A stretch of 64,000 bases of DNA from Nitrosomonas sp. Is79A3 (lineage in GTDB: Bacteria; Pseudomonadota; Gammaproteobacteria; Burkholderiales; Nitrosomonadaceae): NCBI RefSeq assembly GCF_000219585.1, contig NC_015731.1, positions 3,596,001 to 3,660,000 of the forward strand, in the 5' to 3' direction. The notes under the pieces are model-generated. The model was not told where the DNA came from and searched no databases. It saw nothing but the letters and a program-made list of their open reading frames with translations. A program made the position numbers and the translations under genes. Of this stretch, positions 35,635 to 43,991 are shown in pieces. Each line of letters opens with the position of its first letter. Positions within the stretch are counted from its first letter, which is position 1.

Positions 35635-38388
35635 ATGAACAAAAAGATTTTTGGATTAAAAAATCCAACCTTGATGCTGACAGTTTTTATACTGTTTGCC
35701 GTCACACTTCTGGCATCACCCATGGCGCTGGCAGCGGTACAGAATTTTTCCATCGCAGCTAACACGCTACCGAATGGTCAATTGGGTTACGCCTTGGCTG
35801 ACAGTGCTGCAGAAGCTGTTATTCCTGGCCCGGCCTTGTTTGTAAAAGAAGGAGATTTGGTCAAAGTAACACTCACCAATAACACCGCGTTTGAGGTGGG
35901 CTTCAATGTACCTGGTCTAATTAATACGAATACTGCGAAAGCAAAACCGGGACAGACGCAAAATTACACTGTGCTGGCGAAAAAAGCTGGGACTTATGTA
36001 TATCACGGTAATGGAAAAGAGCTTCTCGGTCTATTTGGCGCACTTGTCGTCGATAAAGCAAGTGATCCGATCGGCAGCTATGTGAATGAGGATGGCAGTA
36101 TTACCCCTGTTACTCAAGGCGATCTGAATAAACAATTTGTTTTATTTATGGTTGGCTCAACTTTCTGGGGCACCGAGATATCCGGGGGTGGAGCACAACA
36201 AAAACCGCTCTGGGCTAATCCAAATCTGGGAGCCGTTGAGAACGATATTGTCCGTTTTCACATTCTGTCGGTAGGCCCAGGACATACCTTCCATCTGCAC
36301 GCGCATCGCTGGCTTAAAACAGGAACAAACACTGTAATTGATACCAAATTACTGGCAGATGGTTCAGACAGCCATACATTTACGATTAAAGCTGGCAGTG
36401 GTGTCGGTGCCGGCGATTGGCAATATCATTGTCACTTGTTTTCACATATGGAAGCAGGAATGCACGGCAGTTTCAAAGTTGACCCGGTGGGCGGTGACGG
36501 CGCCAGTGTGGTAGGCGCGTCCCCATATGGCAATATTTTACTGGGTACACGACCAGAAGAACCTGGCCTGGTCACTTTTGAAATTACCGATGTGCCGGGG
36601 AGCTGGTTCAGAAGCGCACGGGGTGATGCGATCGTTGGGCTGGGTTTGGACATTAAAACCAAATCATTGGAAGTGATTGCTCCAGGTAGCAGTGTCAATT
36701 TTATTATGTCAGATACCAACGCAGTGCACACCATTAGTACTCTGTTATGGCCTACAGGCGCGCATCATATGCCTTTCAATCAAACAGATGCCTATCGGGG
36801 AGGCGGGATTGTCAGATTAGATACGCCGGGCCTGTATGTATTCACTTGCAAAATACACCCATACATGTTTGGAGCGGTGATCGTGGATGATCCCACTACA
36901 ACTGCAACTGATGAAGAAGGGAAAATTACGCCAGCGCTTGATCTAGGCGACAAAGCATCTGATTTTAAGATAGATCTCGTAACAGGAATAACAAACTTGC
37001 CTACGAGCAGCGATCTCGCTATTCGTTTACTGAAAACATTTTTTGTTGCAACTTCCCCAGACAATTGGCAGGACTATTCGTCAGGTCTTTGGAATGTAAG
37101 ATTCCCCACGCTTCCTGTCGCTATTACAGGAGCAACAGCAAAACTATCTGATTTATTAAATGTATATAATGCGCCCCTTTTAACGCCCAAACATCCGGAA
37201 AAACCTGGTGTTGGAGAGGTGTGGATTAATACCCAATTCGAGAAAACTGCAGGCAAATACAAACCCGGCACAATTACTGTGGTTAATGCAGCCGATTGGA
37301 CTGTTAAGCGCAAGATTGCACTGCCCGGAATCAATATGAATAACCCACATAACATGTGGCCTAACAGGGATCAATCCGTTATCTATGCGACACAATGGTT
37401 TGATAACAAGCTAACACTGATTAATCGTGAAAATGGTCAATTAATCAAAAACATTCAAGTAGGCTATGCACCCTCTCATGTGATGACTTTACCCTCGACG
37501 GATGATCTTACGATTGCTATCAATGGCGAAAATGGTATTTCTGTCATGCCAGCCGGTACAACAACTGTTACTAAAATGATGCCAACACAGGCGCACGGAC
37601 ATACTTCCGCCAGTCCGCACGGTCATTGGGTGAGCGCAGATGGCTCCAAGATCATAACGCCTAATATTAATACCGGTGATGTTGGAATTTATGCTGCCGA
37701 TGGCGACATACAATCTAGAACGGCGACAGGGCAAGGTGCTCCTGGTGCGCATCCGATTGCTATCGGTATGATGCCTGATTCCAGCAAGATTTATGCAACC
37801 AACCTGTTGCATCATTCTTTAAGTGTGCTTGATGGCCATACAGGAGAGTTGATAAAAACTATTAACCTCATCGCTGACTATAATCCTATTACGGGAGAAA
37901 TAAGTGATCTCAATCATGATGGTGTAACTGCTGTCGGTGTGCTACCCATCCAAACGCCCGTTTCTCCAGATGGCAAGGCTGTTGTCATCGCTGCGACAGG
38001 TGGACAGATACTCGTGATTGATACGAAAACTGACAAGATTGTCGCGATGTTTGGTTGCGATCCCGGTTGTCACGGCGCAAATTTTGGCGCTAAGAAAAAC
38101 GGCGGGTACTATGCTTATGTAACGAGCAAATTCTCTAACCGGCTCACGGTTGTGGATGTAGACCCTAATGGCGATGGCGACTTAAGCGATGCAACCATTG
38201 CTGGTTATGTTTCTCTGGTCGACAACGGAAGCAATGCTAAAGACGATACCGTTAGCGGCTTGCCAGGGTTTGGCGGTCAGGGGGTGCTGGCCATACCCAA
38301 TGTTTATAATGGTTGGGTGCAGAATCTGCCAGAAGAGTGGAAAAGCGATTTGACTACTGCACAGAAGGATCCAGTAGGAGCACATTAG
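35635..38388 (+). CDS. Large multicopper oxidase-cupredoxin-beta-propeller protein with only domain 2 oxidase ligands
   Basis: A 917-residue secreted protein from the ATG at 35635 (AAGGATG just upstream; an earlier in-frame ATG at 35587 overlaps the previous gene). Signal peptide to about residue 33. Cupredoxin domain 1 (34-140) has lost the usual histidines: EVGFNVPG replaces the HxH segment and YHGN (123-126) replaces YHxH. Domain 2 (about 165-285) is complete: H217, H220, H222 in HTFHLHAHRW and H265-C266-H267, H271, M276 in YHCHLFSHMEAGM. A third cupredoxin (about 300-418) has a type 1 site H365, C405, H408, M411 (TCKIHPYM). The rest (about 540-890) is a YVTN-type beta-propeller. It is probably periplasmic. 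The copper ligands complement those of the preceding gene. Confidence 0.88.
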   Translation: MNKKIFGLKNPTLMLTVFILFAVTLLASPMALAAVQNFSIAANTLPNGQLGYALADSAAEAVIPGPALFVKEGDLVKVTLTNNTAFEVGFNVPGLINTNTAKAKPGQTQNYTVLAKKAGTYVYHGNGKELLGLFGALVVDKASDPIGSYVNEDGSITPVTQGDLNKQFVLFMVGSTFWGTEISGGGAQQKPLWANPNLGAVENDIVRFHILSVGPGHTFHLHAHRWLKTGTNTVIDTKLLADGSDSHTFTIKAGSGVGAGDWQYHCHLFSHMEAGMHGSFKVDPVGGDGASVVGASPYGNILLGTRPEEPGLVTFEITDVPGSWFRSARGDAIVGLGLDIKTKSLEVIAPGSSVNFIMSDTNAVHTISTLLWPTGAHHMPFNQTDAYRGGGIVRLDTPGLYVFTCKIHPYMFGAVIVDDPTTTATDEEGKITPALDLGDKASDFKIDLVTGITNLPTSSDLAIRLLKTFFVATSPDNWQDYSSGLWNVRFPTLPVAITGATAKLSDLLNVYNAPLLTPKHPEKPGVGEVWINTQFEKTAGKYKPGTITVVNAADWTVKRKIALPGINMNNPHNMWPNRDQSVIYATQWFDNKLTLINRENGQLIKNIQVGYAPSHVMTLPSTDDLTIAINGENGISVMPAGTTTVTKMMPTQAHGHTSASPHGHWVSADGSKIITPNINTGDVGIYAADGDIQSRTATGQGAPGAHPIAIGMMPDSSKIYATNLLHHSLSVLDGHTGELIKTINLIADYNPITGEISDLNHDGVTAVGVLPIQTPVSPDGKAVVIAATGGQILVIDTKTDKIVAMFGCDPGCHGANFGAKKNGGYYAYVTSKFSNRLTVVDVDPNGDGDLSDATIAGYVSLVDNGSNAKDDTVSGLPGFGGQGVLAIPNVYNGWVQNLPEEWKSDLTTAQKDPVGAH

Positions 38389-38400
38389 TCAGAAACGTCG

Positions 38401-38424
38401 GCCACCAGTTTATAAGCTGGTGGC
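38401..38424 (+). terminator. Hairpin after the oxidase pair
   Basis: GCCACCAG and CTGGTGGC form an 8-base perfect stem around TTTATAAG, 12 bases after the stop codon. There is no run of T afterwards, so termination here is plausible but not certain. Confidence 0.5.
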
Positions 38425-38432
38425 GCCGCTCC

Positions 38433-38550
38433 TTAAGAAGTCTCTGAATAACTCACCTTTGTCATTCCGAACGTAGTGAGGAATCTTTGGTAATCAACAG
38501 TATAGATTTCACTCTAAGCTCGAAATGGCAGTTATTCAGAGATTCCTTAA
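38433..38550. repeat. Family B inverted-repeat element, copy 3
   Basis: 118 bases with ends TTAAGAAGTCTCTGAATAAC and GTTATTCAGAGATTCCTTAA. The interior (GTCATTCCGAACGTAGTGAG, AATCTTTGGTAATCAA) matches the copy at 11928 in opposite orientation. It lies between the oxidase hairpin and the insertion-sequence island. Confidence 0.87.
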
Positions 38551-38649
38551 CAAAGCAAAGGAGAGTACGCCACTAGCAGGGCAATCGGGCTAAAAGAGGC
38601 TTGAAAACAGAAACAAGATGAGGTATTAGCTTTATCATTTTGATTTCAA

Positions 38650-39765
38650 ATGATAGAGAAACCGATAGCGTCAATTATCCATCACTTTTCAAGCATTGAA
38701 GACCCGAGAGTAGACAGGCAAAAGAAACACCAGTTACAGGATATATTTTTTATCGCCTTATGCGCTGTTATCTGTGGGGCGGACAATTGGGTGGCTATTG
38801 AAGAATTTGGCAAAGCCAAGATAGACTGGTTCACTAAATTGCTTGGTTTGCAGCATGGGATACCCGCGCATGATACCTTTGGAGATGTTTTTGCAGCGAT
38901 AGACAATGAACAGTTTGGCGAGTGTTTTTCCAACTGGGTGTCTGACTTAGCCAGTCTGACTGAAGGAGAAGTCATTGCAATTGATGGTAAATGCTTAAGG
39001 CGTAGCATTGATAAGGTTTCAAGAAAGGCAGCTATCCATATGGTCAGTGCATGGGCGCAGCACAATAGCCTGGTCTTGGGTCAGGTTAAAGTGGACAATA
39101 AATCCAATGAAATTACGGCCATTCCCAAGCTGTTATCGCGACTGAATATTGCAGGAAGTGTGATTACAGTTGATGCCATGGGTTGCCAGAAAAGAATTGC
39201 TCAGCAGATTATTCAACAAGGTGGCGATTATGTCTTGAGCCTGAAGGGCAACCAGGGTAACTTACATGAAGATGTTGCCACGTATTTTACCTCGCAGTTA
39301 TCGCCTGAAGCCGCCATGGTGACTGTTGATGGGGATCATGGACGCATTGAAACACGTACTATCTGTGTGACAGATGAGATCGCATGGTTAAAAGAACGTC
39401 ATGCTTGGGCAGGACTACAAAGTATCATTGCGGTTACAGCAACAAGAGAATCAGAAAATAGAATCACCGGGGAAACGCGTTATTTCATCAGTAGTCTGAG
39501 CGCCAATAATCCGGCTAAACTGGAACATGCTGTTCGCGCTCATTGGGCTATCGAGAACAATTTACATTGGGTGCTTGATATTGCTTTTGATGAAGATAGC
39601 AACCGGACACGCAAAGGCCATAGTGCAGCCAATCTTGCCACTATCAGACATATTGCTTTAAACCTGATAAATAAAGAAAAAATATCAAAAGTCGGTGTAA
39701 AAATAAAACGATTAAAGGCCGGTTGGAATAATGATTATTTGCTCCGCATTATTGGAGTAATTTAA
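38650..39765 (+). CDS. ISAs1-family transposase
   Basis: A 371-residue DDE transposase of the ISAs1 (H-repeat associated) family. It has the N-terminal segment IEDPRVDRQKKHQLQDIFFI, the first catalytic aspartate in VIAIDGKCLRRS, the second in VITVDAMGCQK and the glutamate in LDIAFDEDSNRTRKGHSAAN. Length and frame are intact, and the stop codon TAA (39763-39765) is part of the 8-base target duplication of the nested element, so the protein escaped disruption. However, the element has lost direct continuity with its right end, which now lies 1 kb away, so transposition is uncertain. Confidence 0.95.
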   Translation: MIEKPIASIIHHFSSIEDPRVDRQKKHQLQDIFFIALCAVICGADNWVAIEEFGKAKIDWFTKLLGLQHGIPAHDTFGDVFAAIDNEQFGECFSNWVSDLASLTEGEVIAIDGKCLRRSIDKVSRKAAIHMVSAWAQHNSLVLGQVKVDNKSNEITAIPKLLSRLNIAGSVITVDAMGCQKRIAQQIIQQGGDYVLSLKGNQGNLHEDVATYFTSQLSPEAAMVTVDGDHGRIETRTICVTDEIAWLKERHAWAGLQSIIAVTATRESENRITGETRYFISSLSANNPAKLEHAVRAHWAIENNLHWVLDIAFDEDSNRTRKGHSAANLATIRHIALNLINKEKISKVGVKIKRLKAGWNNDYLLRIIGVI

Positions 39766-40814
39766 GGCTATGTAGTAATTAACTGTTGAAATTGTCTTGT
39801 TTTCCCAAGTGACATTAGGAAACAAAGGGTTGGTGTAACGTTCTGACCGAGACGGTCAATCATTCTATGCCACCCCAGATAACTTGCAAGATAGCGTGTT
39901 GCCACACCATGGAACTTCGCCATCCATTGTCTGAGTCGGCTGCCATAAGCATTAACATTCTGAATGTGGTAAACATCGTTGATAACTCGTTGACCTGCAG
40001 CAATGTTGACTGGACGATGAACAATTCTTGCATTCCTGGTGATCTGTCTGTAGGCGGGCATTCCATCTGTGCAGAGAATGACATCTTTGCTTAACAAAGG
40101 GATAAGCACTGTTCCGATTTGCTCTGCGCTTGTGTCATGCAGTATACGGTCATCAGTTTCACCATAACGATCGCGCACCACTAGCACAGGTATCTGTTCT
40201 TTTGATGTGCCGCGCTTGGCAGCTTTGCCGCCTCGTTTGCGTGCGGCTCTCGGTAAATGATGTTGTCCCTTAAAAGATTCCAGAAAATACATTTCGTCAG
40301 CTTCAACAATGCCATTCATTTTGGGAGATTGATGGAGTGCAGGCGTTCGCAAAAAACGGTGACGCCATTTAAAGCTCGTGTTCGTGGTTACTCCGCAGCT
40401 GACCGCTGCTTTACGTACACTTACCCTTGAACCATCGCTTGCTCATAATCAAACCATTTGTCTTTGTGGCGTAATCGGGCCAATGCCGTGCCTGTCAGGG
40501 CATTAAATGTGTGATTGCAGTGGCGGCATCGGTAGCGTTGTAACTCACTGGCTTTACCCCACCGATACAGCTTTGTTTCCTGACAATAGGGACAAATTCG
40601 TTCTTCATTCTGCCCTTGCTCAATCAATTCTATGATCGTATCAGCACCGGCTTTTCTTTCTAATCTTTCTCGAAGCTTGTCTCGCTGACCGCGGCTCATC
40701 CTCTCAATCGATTTTATCCAATCTTTGAATTCAGCTGCTTTCATGATGCATAACCCCTCTTTTACATTCCGATGCATATTTGACTAGCAATTCAACAATT
40801 AATTGCTACAGAGC
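39766..40814. mobile_element. IS1595-family insertion sequence nested in the ISAs1 element
   Basis: 1,049 bases. The left end GGCTATGTAGTAATTAACTG matches the inverted right end GGCTCTGTAGCAATTAATTG with four differences. The target duplication is TAATTTAA (39758-39765 and 40815-40822), 8 bases as expected for the family. The single transposase gene is on the minus strand and carries a frameshift. Confidence 0.93.
39768..40744 (-). pseudogene. IS1595-family (ISXO2-like) transposase, frameshifted
   Basis: The N-terminal piece (from an ATG at 40744 with GAGGGG upstream) carries the zinc ribbon CPYCQETKLYRWG and RYRCRHCNHTFNALTGT, then ends at a TAA at 40421-40423. The continuation, in another frame, reads VRKAAVSCGVTTNTSFKWRH and joins the ISXO2-like catalytic part: IVEADEMYFLESFKG, VILCTDGMPAYR and VYHIQNVNAYGSRLRQW. 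Adding a single base at about 40424 restores one frame of the expected family length. This could be a one-base deletion, or a sequencing error; programmed frameshifting is not usual for this family. A frame for the C-terminal half alone starts at 40352. Confidence 0.88.
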
Positions 40815-40842
40815 CTAATTTAAGCCCGATTGCCCTGACGCC

Positions 40843-40991
40843 ACTAGCAGGCCATTGAAAAATGTTTTCGAGGCAGCCGATGCAAGGCAAAAACAGGCGA
40901 AAAAGCGCAGTTTATGCGTGATAAATGAGCATTTTGAGCTTGTTTTTAACACCGCAGCGGCAACGCAGATAGTTTTTCAATGGCCTGCTAG
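40843..40991. repeat. Family A inverted-repeat element, intact copy
   Basis: 149 bases with perfect 19-base terminal inverted repeats, CTAGCAGGCCATTGAAAAA at the left and its exact inverse at the right. No open frame. The interior shares long blocks with the copy at 11214-11352. The ISAs1-type element lies at its left tip, and its target duplication ACGCCACTAG includes the first four bases of this repeat. Confidence 0.9.
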
Positions 40992-41032
40992 GGATTACCT
41001 GATGAAATTATAAAACAACAAGTAATATTTTT

Positions 41033-41178
41033 GGCTATGTCATCGTTAGTTAGTGGTAATGATGTAACCCAATGAATTTGGAGCAAAATATCAATTATTG
41101 TTTTTTTGGCGAATGACTTGTTTATAAATAATAATTTGTGTTTTTTCTCAGCGACCAACAATTAACGATGACATAGCC
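41033..41178. mobile_element. Non-autonomous element with IS1595-like ends
   Basis: 146 bases bounded by GGCTATGTCATCGTTA and its exact inverse, flanked by ATATTTTT at 41025-41032 and 41179-41186, an 8-base duplication. The tip GGCTATGT is the same as the left tip of the IS1595-family element at 39766. It has no coding frame. It fits a miniature element moved by an IS1595-type transposase. Confidence 0.85.
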
Positions 41179-41289
41179 ATATTTTTTGTAAGCGCCTGAT
41201 TGAAGTTAGGAAAGCTATATCCAGTTCACATTCTCATTGGTCCTACAAAGTACTGTTGTATGGCAACATAAATCCAGCAAAAGGACCAT

Positions 41290-41322
41290 AAAAAAACACC
41301 CCACTAAACAAATAGCGAGGTG
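41290..41322 (-). terminator. Rho-independent terminator for the outer-membrane protein gene
   Basis: On the minus strand CACCTCGCTA pairs with TAGTGGGGTG (some G-T pairs) around a short loop and is followed by seven T. It lies about 150 bases after the stop of the gene at 41471-42388. Confidence 0.7.
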
Positions 41323-41470
41323 CCAAGGCTACGTTACGCATACATACTCTTCTGGCTGCGAACGGAACTAAAAAGCGACGATGGAAGCTAGAAAAATTCT
41401 AGTTTTGTGTAATTCAGGCTGCTGTTAACACATCACTCTTTATTTTTTTGTATTCAGTATTTAAATATTT

Positions 41471-42388
41471 TTAGAACCCAATACCAACATAACCGCCAGC
41501 AGTCATACCACTCATATTGACGCCATCCGTCTTATTCACTAATTGATAACGGCCATCAATTCCGATAAAAAAGTCTTTATAAATGTTGTAATCGACACCC
41601 GCACCAAATTGAATGCCTGGCGCTAAATACGTAATGGATTCAGAAGTTGGGCTCATAACGTGAATTGCTAAACCCGCAGGAATAATCCAAGGCCTAATTT
41701 TAGAACCTTCAAAAAATTTGATCTTAGGTGACGCTGTTAGCGTAAATTGACTGACTGTTACATTAAGCGGATTCTGTGGCGCGCCCACTAACATAGTAGG
41801 CGCATTAGCTAGTGCATTGCCCTGAACACTGTTGCCGAATTGCTTGTACTCAAACATCAGTTCCGCAAAGACAGTCGTTTTTGGCATAAGCCCCCACATA
41901 TCCCTAGTCAGACCCCAATCAATGCCTGCACCCACATACCACCCATCTTTACCGGCTTGATCCTGGGCTCCAACAGGCGCAACAACACTTTGTATACTTG
42001 AGCCGTTGCGCTGATTCATCGCGTGTGTAAAACCACCGCGGAAGTGCAGCAAACGAGTTTTTTCTGTTATATCTGAACCGATGCGTTGCGTTAATGGATC
42101 TACCCGTTCTACCAGCGCTGCTTTCCTCTCTTCAAGACTATTTATTTTCTGTTCTGCCTGGGTAGCAGTTTGTTCTATACTTTTAACCTTTTGCGCAGCC
42201 TGAGCGGATTCAGATTTCATTCTTTGCAATTCAACTTGAATGGCTTGTAAACTTTGTTCTAGTTGCTTAATACGCTCAGCAGCTGCATCATGCGCTAATG
42301 CATGCGGTGCTGCCATCACAGCAGCCAGAAAAAATGTACCCGCAGTAATACGCGAAGTCAGCTGCACTTTGTCAAAAAGATTTTTCAC
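41471..42388 (-). CDS. Outer-membrane beta-barrel protein with N-terminal coiled coil
   Basis: A 305-residue envelope protein. It starts at a GTG (42388) after AAAGGAGA. A signal peptide (to about residue 32, ending ALAH) is followed by a long coiled coil (about 35-98: RIKQLEQSLQAIQVELQRMK, VKSIEQTATQAEQKINSLEE). The rest is a beta-barrel with alternating strands and the terminal GGYVGIGF, ending in Phe as outer-membrane proteins do. No plug or porin family is recognised. The upstream region has an FNR-type site at a position suited to this promoter, so anaerobic or redox control is likely. Confidence 0.85.
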   Translation of the reverse strand: MKNLFDKVQLTSRITAGTFFLAAVMAAPHALAHDAAAERIKQLEQSLQAIQVELQRMKSESAQAAQKVKSIEQTATQAEQKINSLEERKAALVERVDPLTQRIGSDITEKTRLLHFRGGFTHAMNQRNGSSIQSVVAPVGAQDQAGKDGWYVGAGIDWGLTRDMWGLMPKTTVFAELMFEYKQFGNSVQGNALANAPTMLVGAPQNPLNVTVSQFTLTASPKIKFFEGSKIRPWIIPAGLAIHVMSPTSESITYLAPGIQFGAGVDYNIYKDFFIGIDGRYQLVNKTDGVNMSGMTAGGYVGIGF

Positions 42389-42482
42389 TTAAGTCTCCTT
42401 TATGTACTTTATGTACTCTATTTATTCTATTTATGGATTTGTAATCGGAAGCCGATGGTAAATAAACGCTAAAATAGCAACT

Positions 42483-42496
42483 TTGATCTATATCAA
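42483..42496 (-). promoter_or_regulatory. FNR/ANR-type binding site
   Basis: TTGATCTATATCAA is a perfect match to the TTGAT-N4-ATCAA consensus. For the leftward gene, a TACCAT sequence (42455-42460, minus strand) lies where a -10 element would be if the site were centred at -41.5, the class II position. For the rightward aat gene the same spacing would put the transcript start at the start codon, so the leftward gene is the likely target. Confidence 0.65.
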
Positions 42497-42532
42497 ATTA
42501 ATATCAATCAGTATCTATTACTTGAAAATTCC

Positions 42533-43231
42533 ATGATCTCCGGCATTAAATCCCGCGCATCGTTTCCACCAGTGGAAAACGCCCTTAGTGAACCCAACGG
42601 ATTATTGGCCGTTGGCGGAGATCTTTCGCCCCAGCGTTTGCTTGAGGCCTATAGCAGAGGCATCTTCCCCTGGTTTAATGAAGACGACCCAATACTTTGG
42701 TGGAGCCCGGATCCGCGAATGGTGTTGTTTCCCAATGAATTAAAGATTTCTCGTTCTTTACGCAAGACACTTAAAAAAGACCACTATCAGATTCATACCG
42801 ATTCTAGCTTTGCTCAGGTTATGCACGCCTGCGCTGCCCCGCGCAAAGGGCAAGCAGGGACATGGATCCATCCGCAAATGGTTTCTGCTTATACAACACT
42901 GCACGAAAAGGGACTGGCGCATTCTGTCGAGACCTGGATGGATGGCGTACTGGTTGGCGGGCTTTACGGCGTATCGTTAGGTAAGATATTTTTTGGCGAA
43001 TCGATGTTTTCGCTTGTTCCGGATGCATCGAAAATTGCCTTGGTCCATCTGGTAAAGCAATTACAATGCTGGGAGTACGGCTTGATTGATTGTCAGGTTA
43101 AGACCAGTCATCTGGCATCTTTGGGTGCACGAGAAATTTCAAGAGTGGAATTCGGTCAAAAACTTAATACATTGATAATAGGGTCCCAACCCGGAAGCAA
43201 ATGGAACTTTGATCGTGTTTTGATCGAATAG
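42533..43231 (+). CDS. aat: Leucyl/phenylalanyl-tRNA-protein transferase
   Basis: Adds Leu or Phe to the N-terminus of proteins starting with Lys or Arg, marking them for ClpAP degradation (N-end rule). The 232-residue protein has the family signatures FPPVENALSEPNGLLAVGGD, RLLEAYSRGIFPWFNEDDPI, WWSPDPRMVLFP and VGGLYGVSLGKIFFGESMFS. It is full-length. It is followed after 3 bases by bpt, the second N-end-rule transferase, a conserved pair in proteobacteria. Confidence 0.96.
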   Translation: MISGIKSRASFPPVENALSEPNGLLAVGGDLSPQRLLEAYSRGIFPWFNEDDPILWWSPDPRMVLFPNELKISRSLRKTLKKDHYQIHTDSSFAQVMHACAAPRKGQAGTWIHPQMVSAYTTLHEKGLAHSVETWMDGVLVGGLYGVSLGKIFFGESMFSLVPDASKIALVHLVKQLQCWEYGLIDCQVKTSHLASLGAREISRVEFGQKLNTLIIGSQPGSKWNFDRVLIE

Positions 43232-43234
43232 TGA

Positions 43235-43951
43235 GTGATATCCGTGCTTAAATTTCATACCACCAATCCTTATTCCTGTAGTTATTTACCCGGCAAACTC
43301 GCATGCTCTGAGGTTGCCACACCAGAGCACCTGATTGATAACCAGACTTATGGAAAATTGATACAAGCTGGTTTCCGCCGGAGCGGCCTTTATACGTATC
43401 GTCCCAGCTGTGCGCATTGCCACGCGTGCCTATCTGTACGCGTTAATGTTAACAACTTTTCCCCCAACCGCACTCAGCGCCGCACTTGGAAACAGCATCA
43501 ACATTTGACTGCCATACAAAACGCGCTGCACTACAAACCGTCGCATTATGCGCTTTATCAACGGTATCAGATAAAACGCCATGCGGGCGGAGGGATGGAT
43601 CATGATTGCCGTGAGCAATATCATAATTTTTTATTACAAAGCCATGTAAATTCCAAGCTAATTGAGTTCCATGAAGGCGATCAGTTGCGCATGATCAGCA
43701 TTGTCGATGTACTGCCTGACGGGCTTTCATCGGTTTATACTTTCTTTGATCCGGATAAGATCCATGCGAGTTTTGGTACCTATAACATCTTATGGCAGAT
43801 AGAACAATGCCGGAAGCTTGGTTTGACTTATCTGTACCTGGGTTATTGGATCAAAGAAAATCGAAAGATGCGCTATAAAGCTAATTTCCAACCGCTGGAA
43901 GTCTTGACGAACGGCCAGTGGCAATTGCTGGACAACAGCAGTTTTTCGTGA
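43235..43951 (+). CDS. bpt: Aspartate/glutamate leucyltransferase (bacterial protein transferase)
   Basis: Transfers Leu from tRNA to N-terminal Asp or Glu, the second bacterial N-end-rule enzyme; it is related to eukaryotic arginyltransferase. The 238-residue protein has [16 protein letters not shown] near the start, [20 protein letters not shown] with its cysteines, and [20 protein letters not shown] with [19 protein letters not shown] near the end. Start at GTG 43235 or a second GTG at 43244; both are close behind aat, so the pair is one operon. Confidence 0.94.
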   Translation: MISVLKFHTTNPYSCSYLPGKLACSEVATPEHLIDNQTYGKLIQAGFRRSGLYTYRPSCAHCHACLSVRVNVNNFSPNRTQRRTWKQHQHLTAIQNALHYKPSHYALYQRYQIKRHAGGGMDHDCREQYHNFLLQSHVNSKLIEFHEGDQLRMISIVDVLPDGLSSVYTFFDPDKIHASFGTYNILWQIEQCRKLGLTYLYLGYWIKENRKMRYKANFQPLEVLTNGQWQLLDNSSFS

Positions 43952-43991
43952 AAATTTCTCAAACCGGCATTCGTTCAGGATAAAATTCCGT

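Larger units (their letters stand above)
38577..40836. mobile_element. ISAs1-family insertion sequence, interrupted by another element
   Basis: Inverted ends CAGGGCAATCGGGCT (38577-38591, and inverted at 40822-40836) enclose an ISAs1-type transposase gene. The direct repeat ACGCCACTAG flanks it on both sides (38567-38576 and 40837-40846), a 10-base target duplication as expected for this family. After removal of the nested element and its duplication the unit is about 1,203 bases, a normal ISAs1 length. The insertion lies exactly at the edge of a family A repeat. Confidence 0.93.
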
